Below, piece by piece: positions 19,113 through 27,599 of a DNA stretch of 64,000 bases (position 1 is its first letter; the number at the start of each line of letters is the position of its first letter). This DNA comes from Streptomyces wuyuanensis. GTDB taxonomy: Bacteria > Actinomycetota > Actinomycetes > Streptomycetales > Streptomycetaceae. The translations under genes and the position numbers were made by a program. The stretch spans positions 372,001-436,000 of the forward strand of contig NZ_FNHI01000001.1 in the NCBI RefSeq assembly GCF_900103455.1, given 5' to 3'. The notes under the pieces were generated by a model. That model worked only from the letters and a program-made list of their open reading frames with translations, did not search any database and had not been told where the DNA came from.

Positions 19113-19149
19113 CGGCCGCCGTGCCCTCCCCCACGGGGCACGGCGGCCG
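19113..19149 (+). terminator. Terminator hairpin after the subtilisin gene
   Basis: A perfect 14-bp stem (CGGCCGCCGTGCCC at 19113-19126 with its complement at 19136-19149) and 9-base loop, starting 26 bases after the protease stop. It ends only 3 bases before the -10 box of the next gene, so the right arm overlaps that gene's -35 region. Termination and initiation are therefore packed together. Confidence 0.75.
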
Positions 19150-19152
19150 TCC

Positions 19153-19164
19153 TATGGTGTGCGC
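19153..19164 (+). promoter_or_regulatory. Leaderless -10 box of the DUF1697 gene
   Basis: TATGGT at 19153-19158 ends six bases before the ATG at 19165, and there is no Shine-Dalgarno sequence. The arrangement is nearly identical to that at the glycosyltransferase gene. The transcript would begin at the start codon. Confidence 0.55.
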
Positions 19165-19725
19165 ATGGCGAAGACCCACGCGTACGCCGCGCTGCTGCGC
19201 GGCATCAACGTCGGCGGCCACCGCAAGGTCCCGATGGCCGACCTGCACGGCCTGGTGACGGACCTCGGCCACGGCCACGTACGCACCTACCTGCAGAGCG
19301 GCAACGCCGTGTTCACCAGCGACACGGACGACGAGGACGCGCTCGCGCGCGGCATCGAACGGGCCGTCGAGGAACGCTTCGGCTTCACCGTGGACTGCCT
19401 CGTCCGCGGCGGGCCCTACCTCGCCTCGGTCGTCGGTGAGTGCCCCTTCCCGGCCGGCCGGCTCGAGGGCAGGCAATTGCACGTCACCTACTTCTCGGAG
19501 CGCGTCGACCCCGAGCGGTTCGCCAACGTCGACCGGGAGGCGCACCTGCCGGAGGACTTCCGGCTCGGGGACCGCGCGCTGTACCTGTACACACCCGGCG
19601 GGATCGGCCGCTCGAAGCTGGCCGACGCGCTCGCGCGGTCCAGTGTGAGCAAGGGGCTCGTCGCCACGACCCGCAACTGGAACACCGTCGTCAAACTCGC
19701 GGAGATGACCGGGGAACCGGCCTGA
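19165..19725 (+). CDS. DUF1697 family protein
   Basis: A 186-residue cytoplasmic protein that begins AYAALLRGINVGGHRKVPMA, the diagnostic opening of DUF1697, followed by VRTYLQSGNAVFTSD. The family is widespread in actinobacteria and has no established function. The ATG at 19165 is chosen over GTG at 19159 because the promoter would put the transcription start at that ATG. It converges on a short DUF4236 gene. Confidence 0.85.
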   Translation: MAKTHAYAALLRGINVGGHRKVPMADLHGLVTDLGHGHVRTYLQSGNAVFTSDTDDEDALARGIERAVEERFGFTVDCLVRGGPYLASVVGECPFPAGRLEGRQLHVTYFSERVDPERFANVDREAHLPEDFRLGDRALYLYTPGGIGRSKLADALARSSVSKGLVATTRNWNTVVKLAEMTGEPA

Positions 19726-19774
19726 GCCGTTCCGCGCTCGACCTCACGGCGCCGCGGCACCGCACACGCGTGCC

Positions 19775-19966
19775 TCAGCGCCGCCGGAAGTCCCGGTGCC
19801 AGCTGAACCCGCCGGGCAGCCGCACCGACGCCCTGCCGTGGCCCCCGCTGCCGCGGGTGATGTGGGCCCGGCGCGTGCCGAGGCTCAGGGACCAGCCGTG
19901 CGTGCCGATGTTCAGGTGCAGCAGCTTCGGGACGATCGTGATCCGCTTGTGGTAGTAGAGCGACAT
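19775..19966 (-). CDS. Small DUF4236-like protein
   Basis: A 63-residue basic protein, MSLYYHKRITIVPKLLHLNI at its start, then GWSLSLGTRRAHITRGSGG. The pattern (aromatic start, K-R-I, hydrophobic beta strands and a Gly-rich end) matches DUF4236, a short all-beta module of unknown function. It stands alone on the minus strand, between DUF1697 and a repeat-rich stretch. Confidence 0.7.
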   Translation of the reverse strand: MSLYYHKRITIVPKLLHLNIGTHGWSLSLGTRRAHITRGSGGHGRASVRLPGGFSWHRDFRRR

Positions 19967-20137
19967 GTCGGCCTCCTCGCAGCCATCATGCGCCGCCGGC
20001 TGCCCGTCTCCGTCACGACGGTGCCACGGTCGTGTCACCGCGGGGCCCGGCGCCTCGTGCAAGGCCGCTCTCCCGGGCTCTCCCCGAGGCGGTTCCCCGG
20101 GGGCGCCCGCCCCACCGGTGTGCACCGCGCCGCTCCG

Positions 20138-20210
20138 GACGGGCCGAAAGCGGACGGCCCGAAAGCGGACGGCCGAACGCGGACAGGCCGAAAGCGGAGG
20201 GCCGAACGCG
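20138..20210. repeat. Five 14-15 bp tandem repeats
   Basis: Five consecutive units of the form GACGGGCCGAAAGCG occupy 20138-20152, 20153-20167, 20168-20181, 20182-20196 and 20197-20210. Two of them have lost one base and carry AACGCG for AAAGCG. The mixed 14/15 length means they do not encode a periodic protein. They lie just upstream of the promoter of the gene at 20262. Confidence 0.8.
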
Positions 20211-20261
20211 GAGGCACGGCCCGGCCGGTGACTGTCGGTGCCGCGCCCTATCGTCGGTGCC

Positions 20262-20726
20262 ATGTACGACGACGGTGACGGACCGCCGCGTTCGGGCGGC
20301 ACGCGCGAGGCGCGGGCACGGGCCGCCGAGGTGCGGGTCGCGTTCGAAGGCATGCTGCAGATCCGCCGGCTGACCAACAGCGGCGCCGCCGACCCCGAGT
20401 CGCTGCCCGCACCCTGGGAGCGGGGCCGGACGGTCCGTGCCGTGGCGGTCGCACTGGAGGCGGCCGGAATCACCCCCTCCGCCGTCGACGCCGATTCCGG
20501 GCAGCGGGTGGTCACCGGATACCGCGTGCGCCGGGCCCCGGACGAACCCGGCACGGTCACGGTCGAGTGGCTCGGACCGCACGGCAGCGGGGCCGCGGGC
20601 GAGGAGGAGAGCGCCCTCGCCGACTGCGCCCGCGTGCTGCAACGCCTCGGCTGGGACGCCCTGGTGTACCGGGGGCGGAACCGGCGCCGCTTCGTCGAGG
20701 TGCGCCCACCGCACCCCGAAGGCTGA
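20262..20726 (+). CDS. Conserved hypothetical protein (154 aa)
   Basis: I do not recognise a family. The protein has a charged N-terminus, a helical middle (ARAAEVRVAFEGMLQIRRLT) and a C-terminal half that looks like an alpha/beta domain (TVTVEWLGPHGSG, then ALADCARVLQRLGWDALVYR). There is no signal peptide or membrane segment. Third-position GC is typical of real genes here. TATCGT (20249-20254) sits seven bases before the ATG with no ribosome site, so the message is probably leaderless. The tandem repeats lie immediately upstream. Confidence 0.65.
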   Translation: MYDDGDGPPRSGGTREARARAAEVRVAFEGMLQIRRLTNSGAADPESLPAPWERGRTVRAVAVALEAAGITPSAVDADSGQRVVTGYRVRRAPDEPGTVTVEWLGPHGSGAAGEEESALADCARVLQRLGWDALVYRGRNRRRFVEVRPPHPEG

Positions 20727-20815
20727 ACCGCCCGGCGGTCAGGTCGAAATGGCCCAGGACAACCGGCTCCCATTGGCCCGGGTGGACGGGACACACCGGA
20801 CCTAGGCTCACGGTC

Positions 20816-21433
20816 ATGACCAACGAGCACCGCACCACCGTCGACTTCTGGTTCGACCCCGCCTGCCCGTTCGCCTGGATCACCTCGCGCTGGATGCTGG
20901 AGGTGGAGCGCCGGCGCCCGGTCGACGTCCGCTTCCACGCGATGAGCCTGTACCTGCACAACGCCGGCAACGAACTTCCCGACTGGTACCGGGACCTGGT
21001 CGACCGGTCCATCGGGCCGGTGCGCGTCGCGGCCGCCGCCGCCGAGCGGCACGGCGAACACGTCCTGCGCGACCTCTACACCGCCATGGGCAGCCGTATC
21101 CACCGGCAGAAGTGCGAGGACTTCGACACCGTCATCGCCGAGGCGCTGGCCGAGACGGGCCTTCCCGCCGCGCTCGCCGGGGCCGCGCACGACCCGGGCC
21201 TCGACGACGCGGTGCGCCGCAGCCACGACGCGGGCAAGGACCCGGCCGGGGACGGTTACGTCGGCACGCCCACCCTGCACGTGGACGGGGCCGTCTGGTT
21301 CGGGCCCGTCCTCAACTCCGTGCCCCGCGGGGAGGAGGCGGGGCGGCTCTTCGACAGCTTCCGCGTGCTCGCGGGACACCCCGACTTCTTCGAACTGAAG
21401 CGCACACGCACGGGGAAGCTCGACCCGCACTGA
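20816..21433 (+). CDS. Mycothiol-dependent nitroreductase/DsbA-family protein (Rv2466c-like)
   Basis: A 205-residue thioredoxin-fold protein of the DsbA superfamily. It begins TTVDFWFDPACPFAWITSRW, matching the Rv2466c mycoredoxin-like family. The active site is C-P-F-A: only the first Cys of the usual CxxC is present, so it would act through a monothiol mechanism with mycothiol. No signal peptide, so cytoplasmic. The cis-Pro region is GTPTLHVDG near residue 145. TAGGCT (20803-20808) lies seven bases before the ATG, another probable leaderless gene. Confidence 0.85.
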   Translation: MTNEHRTTVDFWFDPACPFAWITSRWMLEVERRRPVDVRFHAMSLYLHNAGNELPDWYRDLVDRSIGPVRVAAAAAERHGEHVLRDLYTAMGSRIHRQKCEDFDTVIAEALAETGLPAALAGAAHDPGLDDAVRRSHDAGKDPAGDGYVGTPTLHVDGAVWFGPVLNSVPRGEEAGRLFDSFRVLAGHPDFFELKRTRTGKLDPH

Positions 21434-21463
21434 CCCGCCGCACCCGGGCAGCGGCAGGAACCC

Positions 21464-22237
21464 TCAGCCCGCGGCCGCGAGGCGGCGCACGATGCGGGCC
21501 TCGTCGTACCGGCGCAGCATCAGCCGGGCCAGCTCCGGAGACGGGCCGAGCACGTCGGCCAGCACCTCCGCGCCCGCCGCCCGGGCGCCCTCCGCGATCC
21601 GGTCGGGCAACCGGCCGGGGGCGACGACGTACGGTGCCACCGCCACCCGGGCGACGCCCTCGGCGCGCAGCGCCCGCACCGCGTCCTCGGGACGCGCCGG
21701 GCTCGTGGCCGTGACGGCGGAGGCGAACGCAGGCCGCACGGCGCACCAACCGGTGTGCCGCAGCTCCCGCGCCATGTCAGCGATCACTGCGATCGCCTCC
21801 GGGTCGGAGGAGCCCGCCGAGGCCAGGACGACCCCGGTCGAGCGCTTGTCTGCCGGGGTCAGCCCGGCCTCGTACAGCCGCCGCTCGACCGCCTCCAGCA
21901 GCAGCGGGGACGGGCCGAGCACATCCGCCTGGGTGATCCGCAGCCGTGGATGCCTGGCCCGCGCCTCGTTCAGCACGGACGGGATGTCCGACTTCGCGTG
22001 GTAGGCGCGGGTCAGCAGCAGCGGCAGCGCGACCACCTCACCCACCCCGTCGTTCGCCATGCGCTCCAGGACCTGCGGCACCGACGGCGCGTTGAAGTCC
22101 AGGAACGCCGTGCTCACCCGCAGCTCCGGCTGCTGCGACCTGATGTGCCGCACGAGGGCGTGCACGGTCGCGGCGTGCCGCGGGTCGCGGCTGCCGTGGG
22201 CGACGACGAGAAGGGCGGGGCGGTCGGGGCCGTACAT
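21464..22237 (-). CDS. Sirohydrochlorin chelatase (CbiX/SirB type)
   Basis: Inserts ferrous iron into sirohydrochlorin to make siroheme, the cofactor of the sulfite reductase encoded at the other end of this locus. Both CbiX halves are present in 257 residues. The first has LLVVAHGSRDPRHAATV with the metal-binding His and later LTRAYHAKSDIPSVL. The second begins near residue 125 (GVVLASAGSSDPEA) and has lost the His. It follows the ABC permease by 9 bases and is the last gene of the sulfur locus, so probably co-transcribed. Confidence 0.9.
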   Translation of the reverse strand: MYGPDRPALLVVAHGSRDPRHAATVHALVRHIRSQQPELRVSTAFLDFNAPSVPQVLERMANDGVGEVVALPLLLTRAYHAKSDIPSVLNEARARHPRLRITQADVLGPSPLLLEAVERRLYEAGLTPADKRSTGVVLASAGSSDPEAIAVIADMARELRHTGWCAVRPAFASAVTATSPARPEDAVRALRAEGVARVAVAPYVVAPGRLPDRIAEGARAAGAEVLADVLGPSPELARLMLRRYDEARIVRRLAAAG

Positions 22238-22246
22238 GGGATCAGC

Positions 22247-23161
22247 TCAGCTCTTGACGAGAAGCCCGCGGCTGCGGAGCACCCAGCGCTCCAGCGGGCT
22301 GAAGACGAGCAGGTCGACGGCGATGCCGACGATCAGGATCAGGATGATCGCCAGGAACACGCCGGGCATGTCGATGTTGTTGCGGCCGTTCTCCAGCAGC
22401 TGGCCGAGGCCGAGGCCCAGGTCGGGGGAGGAGGCGATGATCTCCGCCGCCATCAGCGAACGCCAGGAGAAGGCCCAGCCCTGCTTCAGACCGGCCAGGT
22501 AGCCGGGCAGGGCCGCCGGCATGACGATGTGCCAGGTCCCCTTGAGACCGGTCGCGCCGAGCGTCCGCCCGGCCCGCAGGAACAGCGGCGGCACCTGGTC
22601 GACGCCGGCCACCAGCCCGTTGGCGATCGACGGCACGGCGCCGAGCAGGATCACCGCGTACATCATCGAGTCGTTCAGGCCCAGCCAGATCACGGCCGGC
22701 GGCACCCACGCCACCGACGGCAGCGACTGCAGCCCGGACAGGATCGGGCCGATCGCGGCACGGACGAACCTCACCCGCGCGACCAGCAGACCCAGCGGAG
22801 TACCGATGGCCAGGGCCATCAGGAAGCCGAACAGGCCGCGCGACACGCTGGTCCAGATGACGTCGAGCAGAGTGCCCTGCAGCCACATGTCGGACAGGCC
22901 CGTCCACACCGCGGACGGAGCCGGCAGCTTGTCCTCGGTCGTGACCCGCGCGGAGACGAGGACCTGCCACACCACCAGGACGAGGGCGATCGCGACGACC
23001 GGCGGCACGACCTTCTTCACCAGGATCTCGCGCAGCGGCGTACGGCGGACCTCGACGGCGTCGAGCGCGTCCAGGCCCGCCTCCAGACCGGCGAGGTCGT
23101 CCGGCCCGGCGGGCGACGGGCCCGCCTTCGTGACGCCGTCGCGGACTTCAGTGCTGGCCAT
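22247..23161 (-). CDS. Sulfonate/nitrate-type ABC transporter permease (SsuC-like)
   Basis: A 304-residue membrane permease of the SsuC/TauC/NrtB class. The first membrane segment is PPVVAIALVLVVWQVLV (about 50-67). The ATPase-docking loop is visible as AGRTLGATGLKGTWHIVMPA. The start ATG 23161 overlaps the end of the ATPase gene by 14 bases. The operon position beside cysteine biosynthesis genes points to sulfonate or sulfate-ester uptake, but the substrate is inferred from context. Confidence 0.88.
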   Translation of the reverse strand: MASTEVRDGVTKAGPSPAGPDDLAGLEAGLDALDAVEVRRTPLREILVKKVVPPVVAIALVLVVWQVLVSARVTTEDKLPAPSAVWTGLSDMWLQGTLLDVIWTSVSRGLFGFLMALAIGTPLGLLVARVRFVRAAIGPILSGLQSLPSVAWVPPAVIWLGLNDSMMYAVILLGAVPSIANGLVAGVDQVPPLFLRAGRTLGATGLKGTWHIVMPAALPGYLAGLKQGWAFSWRSLMAAEIIASSPDLGLGLGQLLENGRNNIDMPGVFLAIILILIVGIAVDLLVFSPLERWVLRSRGLLVKS

Positions 23162-23939
23162 GTCGGCGGATCTCCCCACGCAGTTGTTCAGTGATCTCGA
23201 CGGAAAGCTCCGCCACGGCGGCATCCTCGATACGGCGGGGCTGCGGGATGTCCACCGTCCACTCGCGGGCCACCCGTCCTGGCCGTGACGACAGCAGGAC
23301 CACGCGCTGCGCGAGCCGGACCGCCTCGCGGACGTTGTGCGTGACGAAGAGGACCGACACGTTCGTCTCGTGCCAGATCCGGGTCAGCTCGCCGTGCAGC
23401 ACGTCACGTGTGATGGCGTCGAGCGCCGCGAACGGCTCGTCCATCAGCAGCAGATCGCTGTCCTGCGCGAGCGCCCGGGCCAGGGCGACGCGCTGGCGCA
23501 TGCCGCCGGAGAGCTCGTGGACGCGCTTGCGGTGCGCGCCGCCGAGCCGGACCAGCTCCAGCAGCCGCTCGGCCTCGGTGCGGCGCTCGGCCTTGGGGAC
23601 TCCCCGCAGCCGCAGGGCCAGTTCGATGTTCTTGCCCGCGGTAAGCCACGGGAAGAGGGCGTGCTCCTGGAACATCAGGGCGGGCCGCCCGCCGGGCGTC
23701 CCGATGGACCCGGCGCTCGGCCGGTCCAGTCCCGCGACCAGGTTGAGCAGCGTGGACTTGCCGCACCCCGACGCCCCCAAGATGGTGACGAACTCGCCGC
23801 GGGCGACATCGAGACTGATGTCGTCGAGGACGAGCTGCGATCCGGCCGGACCGGTGAAGGACTTCGAGACGTGCTCGATCCTGGCGGCGTGCGACACCGC
23901 GGTGGTGTCCTCGGCAGCCTTGGCAAGTGTGGTGGCCAT
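23148..23939 (-). CDS. Sulfonate/nitrate-type ABC transporter ATP-binding protein (SsuB-like)
   Basis: A 263-residue ATPase with Walker A GASGCGKST, Q-loop LMFQEHALFPW, signature LSGGMRQR, Walker B DLLLMDEP and switch His in VTHNVREA. It energises the adjacent permease. The start is ATG 23939: AGGAGG at 23949-23954 is nine bases upstream, whereas an in-frame GTG at 23948 abuts that site and would not be used. The gap to the binding-protein gene is 43 bases. Confidence 0.9.
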   Translation of the reverse strand: MATTLAKAAEDTTAVSHAARIEHVSKSFTGPAGSQLVLDDISLDVARGEFVTILGASGCGKSTLLNLVAGLDRPSAGSIGTPGGRPALMFQEHALFPWLTAGKNIELALRLRGVPKAERRTEAERLLELVRLGGAHRKRVHELSGGMRQRVALARALAQDSDLLLMDEPFAALDAITRDVLHGELTRIWHETNVSVLFVTHNVREAVRLAQRVVLLSSRPGRVAREWTVDIPQPRRIEDAAVAELSVEITEQLRGEIRRHGQH

Positions 23940-23982
23940 GGTCGTCACCTCCTGGGAACGTACGGTTCGGGGACTCGCGCGG

Positions 23983-25092
23983 CTACTTTGCGCCGAGACC
24001 GGCGTCGGCGACCTCGGGCCGGCCCTCGGCCTTCAGCACCTTGTTGAGCAGCGTCAGGTCGTAGATGCCGTTCAGATCGGGCTTGTCGATCAGCTCGGCC
24101 TTCACCGCCCACTCGGACTGCGTCCTGAGCGTGGCGGCCAGCGGGTCGTCCGTGATCCGGATGCTCGGCCAGGCCGGGTCGATGACCTCCGGGGCGAGTT
24201 CCTTGCCGGTCTCGGCCTTGAGGGCCGCGTTGGCCGAGGCCTTGGCCTTCTCCGGGTTGGCGTTGATCCAGGCGTTCGTCCTCACCGTGCCGCGGAGCAC
24301 GGCCTCGACGACGTCCGGGTGCTCCTTGAGGAACGTCTGCGACACGATGATGTTCGTGATCACGAACTTCCTGTCGGGCCACAGCGCCGTCTCGTCGAGG
24401 AGGACCTTCGCGCCCTCCGAGACCAGCTTGGACGCGGTCGGCTCCGGCACCCAGGCGCCGTCGACGGAGCCGGACTTGTAGGCGCCCGGGGTGACCTTGT
24501 TGTCCGTGCGGACCACGGACACGTCGCCCTTGCCGCTCTCCGCGTCGACCTTCCAGCCCTTCTCGGAGGCCCAGTTCAGGAACGCGACGTCCTGGGTGTT
24601 GCCCTTCTGCGGGGTGGCGATCCGCTTGCCCTTGACGTCGTCCAGGGTCTTGATCCGGTCCGGGTTGACGACGAGCTTCACACCGCCGGACGCGGAACCG
24701 GAGATGATCCGCAGGTTCTTGCCCTTGGACTTCACGTACCCGTTGATGGACGGCGAGGGGCCGATGAAGCCGATGTCCAGGGAGCCTCCGTTGAGGGCCT
24801 CGATCTCGGACGGGCCGGCGTTGAAGGTCTGCGGTGCGAGCCTGGTACCGCCGAGCTCCTTCTGGATCAGCCCTTCCTGGACGCCGACGAGAGCGGTGGC
24901 GTGCGTCAGGTTCGGGAAGTAGCCGATGCGGACGGTGTCGGCGGAGAGCTTCTTGCCCTCGGCGGCCACCTCGGACTTCTTGTCGTCCTTGGCCTCGGAG
25001 CCGTAGCCGCAGGCGGTGGCGGCGACGGCCAGCAGGGGGAGGGCGGCGGCAGCGGCGAGACCGCGGCGCAGGGGCGAACGGGATGCAGGCAC
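23983..25092 (-). CDS. Sulfonate-type ABC transporter substrate-binding lipoprotein (SsuA-like)
   Basis: A 369-residue NMT1/TauA-like binding protein. The start is GTG 25092, giving a signal peptide PASRSPLRRGLAAAAALPLL with a lipobox ending TAC-G and a GAGAGGAAAG ribosome site. Upstream in-frame codons would place 57 non-signal residues in front. The mature domain has IGYFPNLTHATALVGVQEGL and VSVVRTDNKVTPGAYKSGSV, typical of the aliphatic sulfonate binders. A 225-base gap separates it from cysN, longer than the other spacings in the locus. Confidence 0.9.
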   Translation of the reverse strand: MPASRSPLRRGLAAAAALPLLAVAATACGYGSEAKDDKKSEVAAEGKKLSADTVRIGYFPNLTHATALVGVQEGLIQKELGGTRLAPQTFNAGPSEIEALNGGSLDIGFIGPSPSINGYVKSKGKNLRIISGSASGGVKLVVNPDRIKTLDDVKGKRIATPQKGNTQDVAFLNWASEKGWKVDAESGKGDVSVVRTDNKVTPGAYKSGSVDGAWVPEPTASKLVSEGAKVLLDETALWPDRKFVITNIIVSQTFLKEHPDVVEAVLRGTVRTNAWINANPEKAKASANAALKAETGKELAPEVIDPAWPSIRITDDPLAATLRTQSEWAVKAELIDKPDLNGIYDLTLLNKVLKAEGRPEVADAGLGAK

Positions 25093-25216
25093 GGGAGGCT
25101 TTCCTCTCGGAGCCCCGGCTCTCACGTCCCCCGGTGGTTCCGGGTGTTGCGGGACGCGGCCGGGAGATCGGCGGGTCTGTGTCTTCGTCTGTGGTGGGGT
25201 CGGGGCGTCGCGCCGG

Positions 25217-25318
25217 TCATCGGACACATCGCGTGACACCTCCCGAACCCGAGCCGAGGACACCGCTGCCCACGCGGCCGCCCTCCTTCGCGAAGGTCGC
25301 GTACACGTCGATCGTCAT
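25217..25318 (-). CDS. Possible 33-aa coupled small ORF after cysN
   Basis: The ATG overlaps the cysN stop (TGATG at 25316-25320) and opens a 33-residue frame beginning MTIDVYATFAKEGGRVGSG and ending TRCVR. No homologue is known to me. It could be a real coupled microprotein or a chance frame in the cysN-ssuA gap. The stop-start overlap is the only positive sign. Confidence 0.25.
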   Translation of the reverse strand: MTIDVYATFAKEGGRVGSGVLGSGSGGVTRCVR

Positions 25319-26658
25319 CAGAAGTCCCACCCCTCGTCGTCCTGGACCGGCGCGGCCTCGGCGGCGGCGAAGGACTCGCCCGCCATGCCGGCCGCCAGGG
25401 TCGTGCCGTCCGCCGGGTCGATCAGCAGGAAGGACCCGGTACGGCGGGAGGCCGCGTACGCGTCGAGCGCGAGCGGCTCGGCGGTACGGACCCGGACCCG
25501 GCCGATGTCATTGGCCACCAGCTGCCCGGGAGCCGGGTGCTGGGACAGGTCGTCGAGCGTCAGCCGCGACGGGATCTCCTTCACGATCGCCTTCACCGTG
25601 CGGGTCGTGTGCTTCAGCAGCACCCGCGCGCCCACCGTGAGCGGGGTGTCGGCGACATGGCAGACAGTGGCCTCCACGTCCTGCGTCGTGGGCGGCGCGT
25701 CGCCGCTCGGCACCACGATGTCGCCGCGGGAGACGTCGATGTCGTCCTCGAGCAGGAGTGTCACCGACTGCGGGGTCCACGCGACGTCCACCGGCTCGCC
25801 CAGCAGGTCGATCCCCGCGATCCTCGACGTCCGGCCCGACGGCAGCACGGTCACGCTCTCGCCGACACGGAACGTGCCGGCCGCGATCTGGCCCGCGTAG
25901 CCGCGGTAGTCCGGGTGTTCCGCGGTCTGCGGACGGATCACGTACTGCACCGGGAAGCGGGCGTGGCAGTCCGTCAGGTCGTGACTGACCGGCACGGTCT
26001 CCAGGTGCTCCAGCACCGTCGGCCCGCCGTACCAGTCCATGGTCGCGGAGGCCTCCACCACGTTGTCGCCGGCCAGCGCCGAGATCGGGATGGCGGTGAT
26101 CTCGGGGACGCCCAGCTCGCTCGCGTAGACCGTGAACTCCTCGGCGATCGCGGCGAACACCGACTCCTCGTAGCCCACGAGGTCCATCTTGTTCACCGCG
26201 AGGACGACGTGCGGGACGCGCAGCAGCGCTGCGATCGCGGCGTGCCGGCGGGTCTGCTCGACCACGCCGTTGCGGGCATCGACCAGGATCACGGTCAGCT
26301 CGGCCGTCGAGGCGCCCGTGACCATGTTCCGGGTGTACTGCACGTGCCCCGGGGTGTCGGCCAGGATGAACCGCCGCCGCGGCGTGGCGAAGTAGCGGTA
26401 CGCCACGTCGATGGTGATGCCCTGCTCCCGCTCGGCCCGCAGGCCGTCGGTGAGCAGCGCCAGGTCGGGCGCCTCCTGGCCGCGGGAGCGGGAGGCGTGC
26501 TCGACGGCCTCCAACTGGTCGGCGAGCACCGACTTGGAGTCGTGCAGCAGCCGGCCCACCAGGGTGGACTTGCCGTCGTCGACGGACCCGGCGGTGGCGA
26601 AGCGCAGCAGGGTGGTGGCCGACAGGTGCTCGGCCGTCTGCTCGGTGGAGCTGGTCAT
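25318..26658 (-). CDS. cysN: Sulfate adenylyltransferase subunit 1 (GTPase) CysN
   Basis: The regulatory GTPase that drives sulfate activation to APS together with CysD. EF-Tu-like G motifs are visible: GSVDDGKST (G1), DTPGHVQYTRN (G3) and NKMD (G4). 446 residues matches a CysN without a fused CysC kinase; the kinase is separate here. The start MTSSTEQTAEHLSATT is at 26658, two bases after the cysD stop, so the two subunits are coupled. Confidence 0.93.
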   Translation of the reverse strand: MTSSTEQTAEHLSATTLLRFATAGSVDDGKSTLVGRLLHDSKSVLADQLEAVEHASRSRGQEAPDLALLTDGLRAEREQGITIDVAYRYFATPRRRFILADTPGHVQYTRNMVTGASTAELTVILVDARNGVVEQTRRHAAIAALLRVPHVVLAVNKMDLVGYEESVFAAIAEEFTVYASELGVPEITAIPISALAGDNVVEASATMDWYGGPTVLEHLETVPVSHDLTDCHARFPVQYVIRPQTAEHPDYRGYAGQIAAGTFRVGESVTVLPSGRTSRIAGIDLLGEPVDVAWTPQSVTLLLEDDIDVSRGDIVVPSGDAPPTTQDVEATVCHVADTPLTVGARVLLKHTTRTVKAIVKEIPSRLTLDDLSQHPAPGQLVANDIGRVRVRTAEPLALDAYAASRRTGSFLLIDPADGTTLAAGMAGESFAAAEAAPVQDDEGWDF

Positions 26659-26660
26659 CT

Positions 26661-27599
26661 CTAGAAGTACCCCTCGCGCTTGCGGTCTTCCATCGCGGCC
26701 TCGGACAGCTTGTCGTCGGCGCGGGTCGCGCCCCGCTCGGTGAGCCGGGAGGCGGCGATCTCGGCGATCACGGCGTCGAGCGTCGTGGCGTCGGAGTCGA
26801 CGGCGCCCGTGCAGGACATGTCGCCGACGGTGCGGTAGCGGATCAGCCGCTTCTGGGGAGTCTCGCCTTCCTTGGGGCCGCCCCAGTCGCCTGCGGTCAG
26901 CCACATGCCGCTGCGGGCGAAGACCTCGCGTTCATGGGCGAAGTAGATCTCCGGCAGTTCGATCCGCTCGCGCTGGATGTACTGCCAGACGTCCAGCTCG
27001 GTCCAGTTGGAGAGGGGGAACACGCGGACGTGCTCACCGGGCGCGTGGCGGCCGTTGTAGAGCTGCCACAGCTCCGGGCGCTGGCGGCGCGGGTCCCACT
27101 GGGAGAACTCGTCGCGCAGCGAGAACACCCGCTCCTTGGCCCGGGCCTTCTCCTCGTCGCGCCGCCCGCCGCCGAACACGGCGTCGAAGCGGTGCTGCTG
27201 GATGGCCTCCGTCAGCGGAACGGTCTGGAGCGGATTGCGGGTGCCGTCCGGGCGCTCGCGGAGCACACCGCGGTCGATGTAGTCCTGTACGGAGGCCACA
27301 TGGAGCCGGAGACCATGCCGGCGGACCACACGGTCGCGGTACTCGATGACCTCGGGGAAGTTGTGCCCGGTGTCCACGTGGAGCAGCGAGAACGGGATCG
27401 CCGCCGGAGCGAACGCCTTCAGCGCGAGATGCAGCATGACGATGGAGTCCTTGCCGCCGGAGAAGAGGATCACCGGCCGCTCGAACTCGCCCGCCACCTC
27501 GCGGAAGATGTGCACCGCCTCGGACTCCAGCGCGTCCAGGTGCGTCAGCGCGTACGGACTGTCCGTGCCGGCGCCCCTGACGCCGATGCCCGTCGTCAT
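26661..27599 (-). CDS. cysD: Sulfate adenylyltransferase subunit 2 CysD
   Basis: Catalytic subunit of ATP sulfurylase, making APS from sulfate and ATP. The PP-loop is clear in VILFSGGKDSIVML (near residue 45). The region DAVFGGGRRDEEKARAKER is a CysD signature, and the protein ends RKREGYF as the family does. 312 residues is standard. Its ATG at 27599 overlaps the cysC stop (ATGA). Confidence 0.94.
   Translation of the reverse strand: MTTGIGVRGAGTDSPYALTHLDALESEAVHIFREVAGEFERPVILFSGGKDSIVMLHLALKAFAPAAIPFSLLHVDTGHNFPEVIEYRDRVVRRHGLRLHVASVQDYIDRGVLRERPDGTRNPLQTVPLTEAIQQHRFDAVFGGGRRDEEKARAKERVFSLRDEFSQWDPRRQRPELWQLYNGRHAPGEHVRVFPLSNWTELDVWQYIQRERIELPEIYFAHEREVFARSGMWLTAGDWGGPKEGETPQKRLIRYRTVGDMSCTGAVDSDATTLDAVIAEIAASRLTERGATRADDKLSEAAMEDRKREGYF

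Noticed and set aside
20138..20210. Tandem repeats as CRISPR or an attachment site
   Set aside because: No spacers, variable unit length, no integrase nearby.
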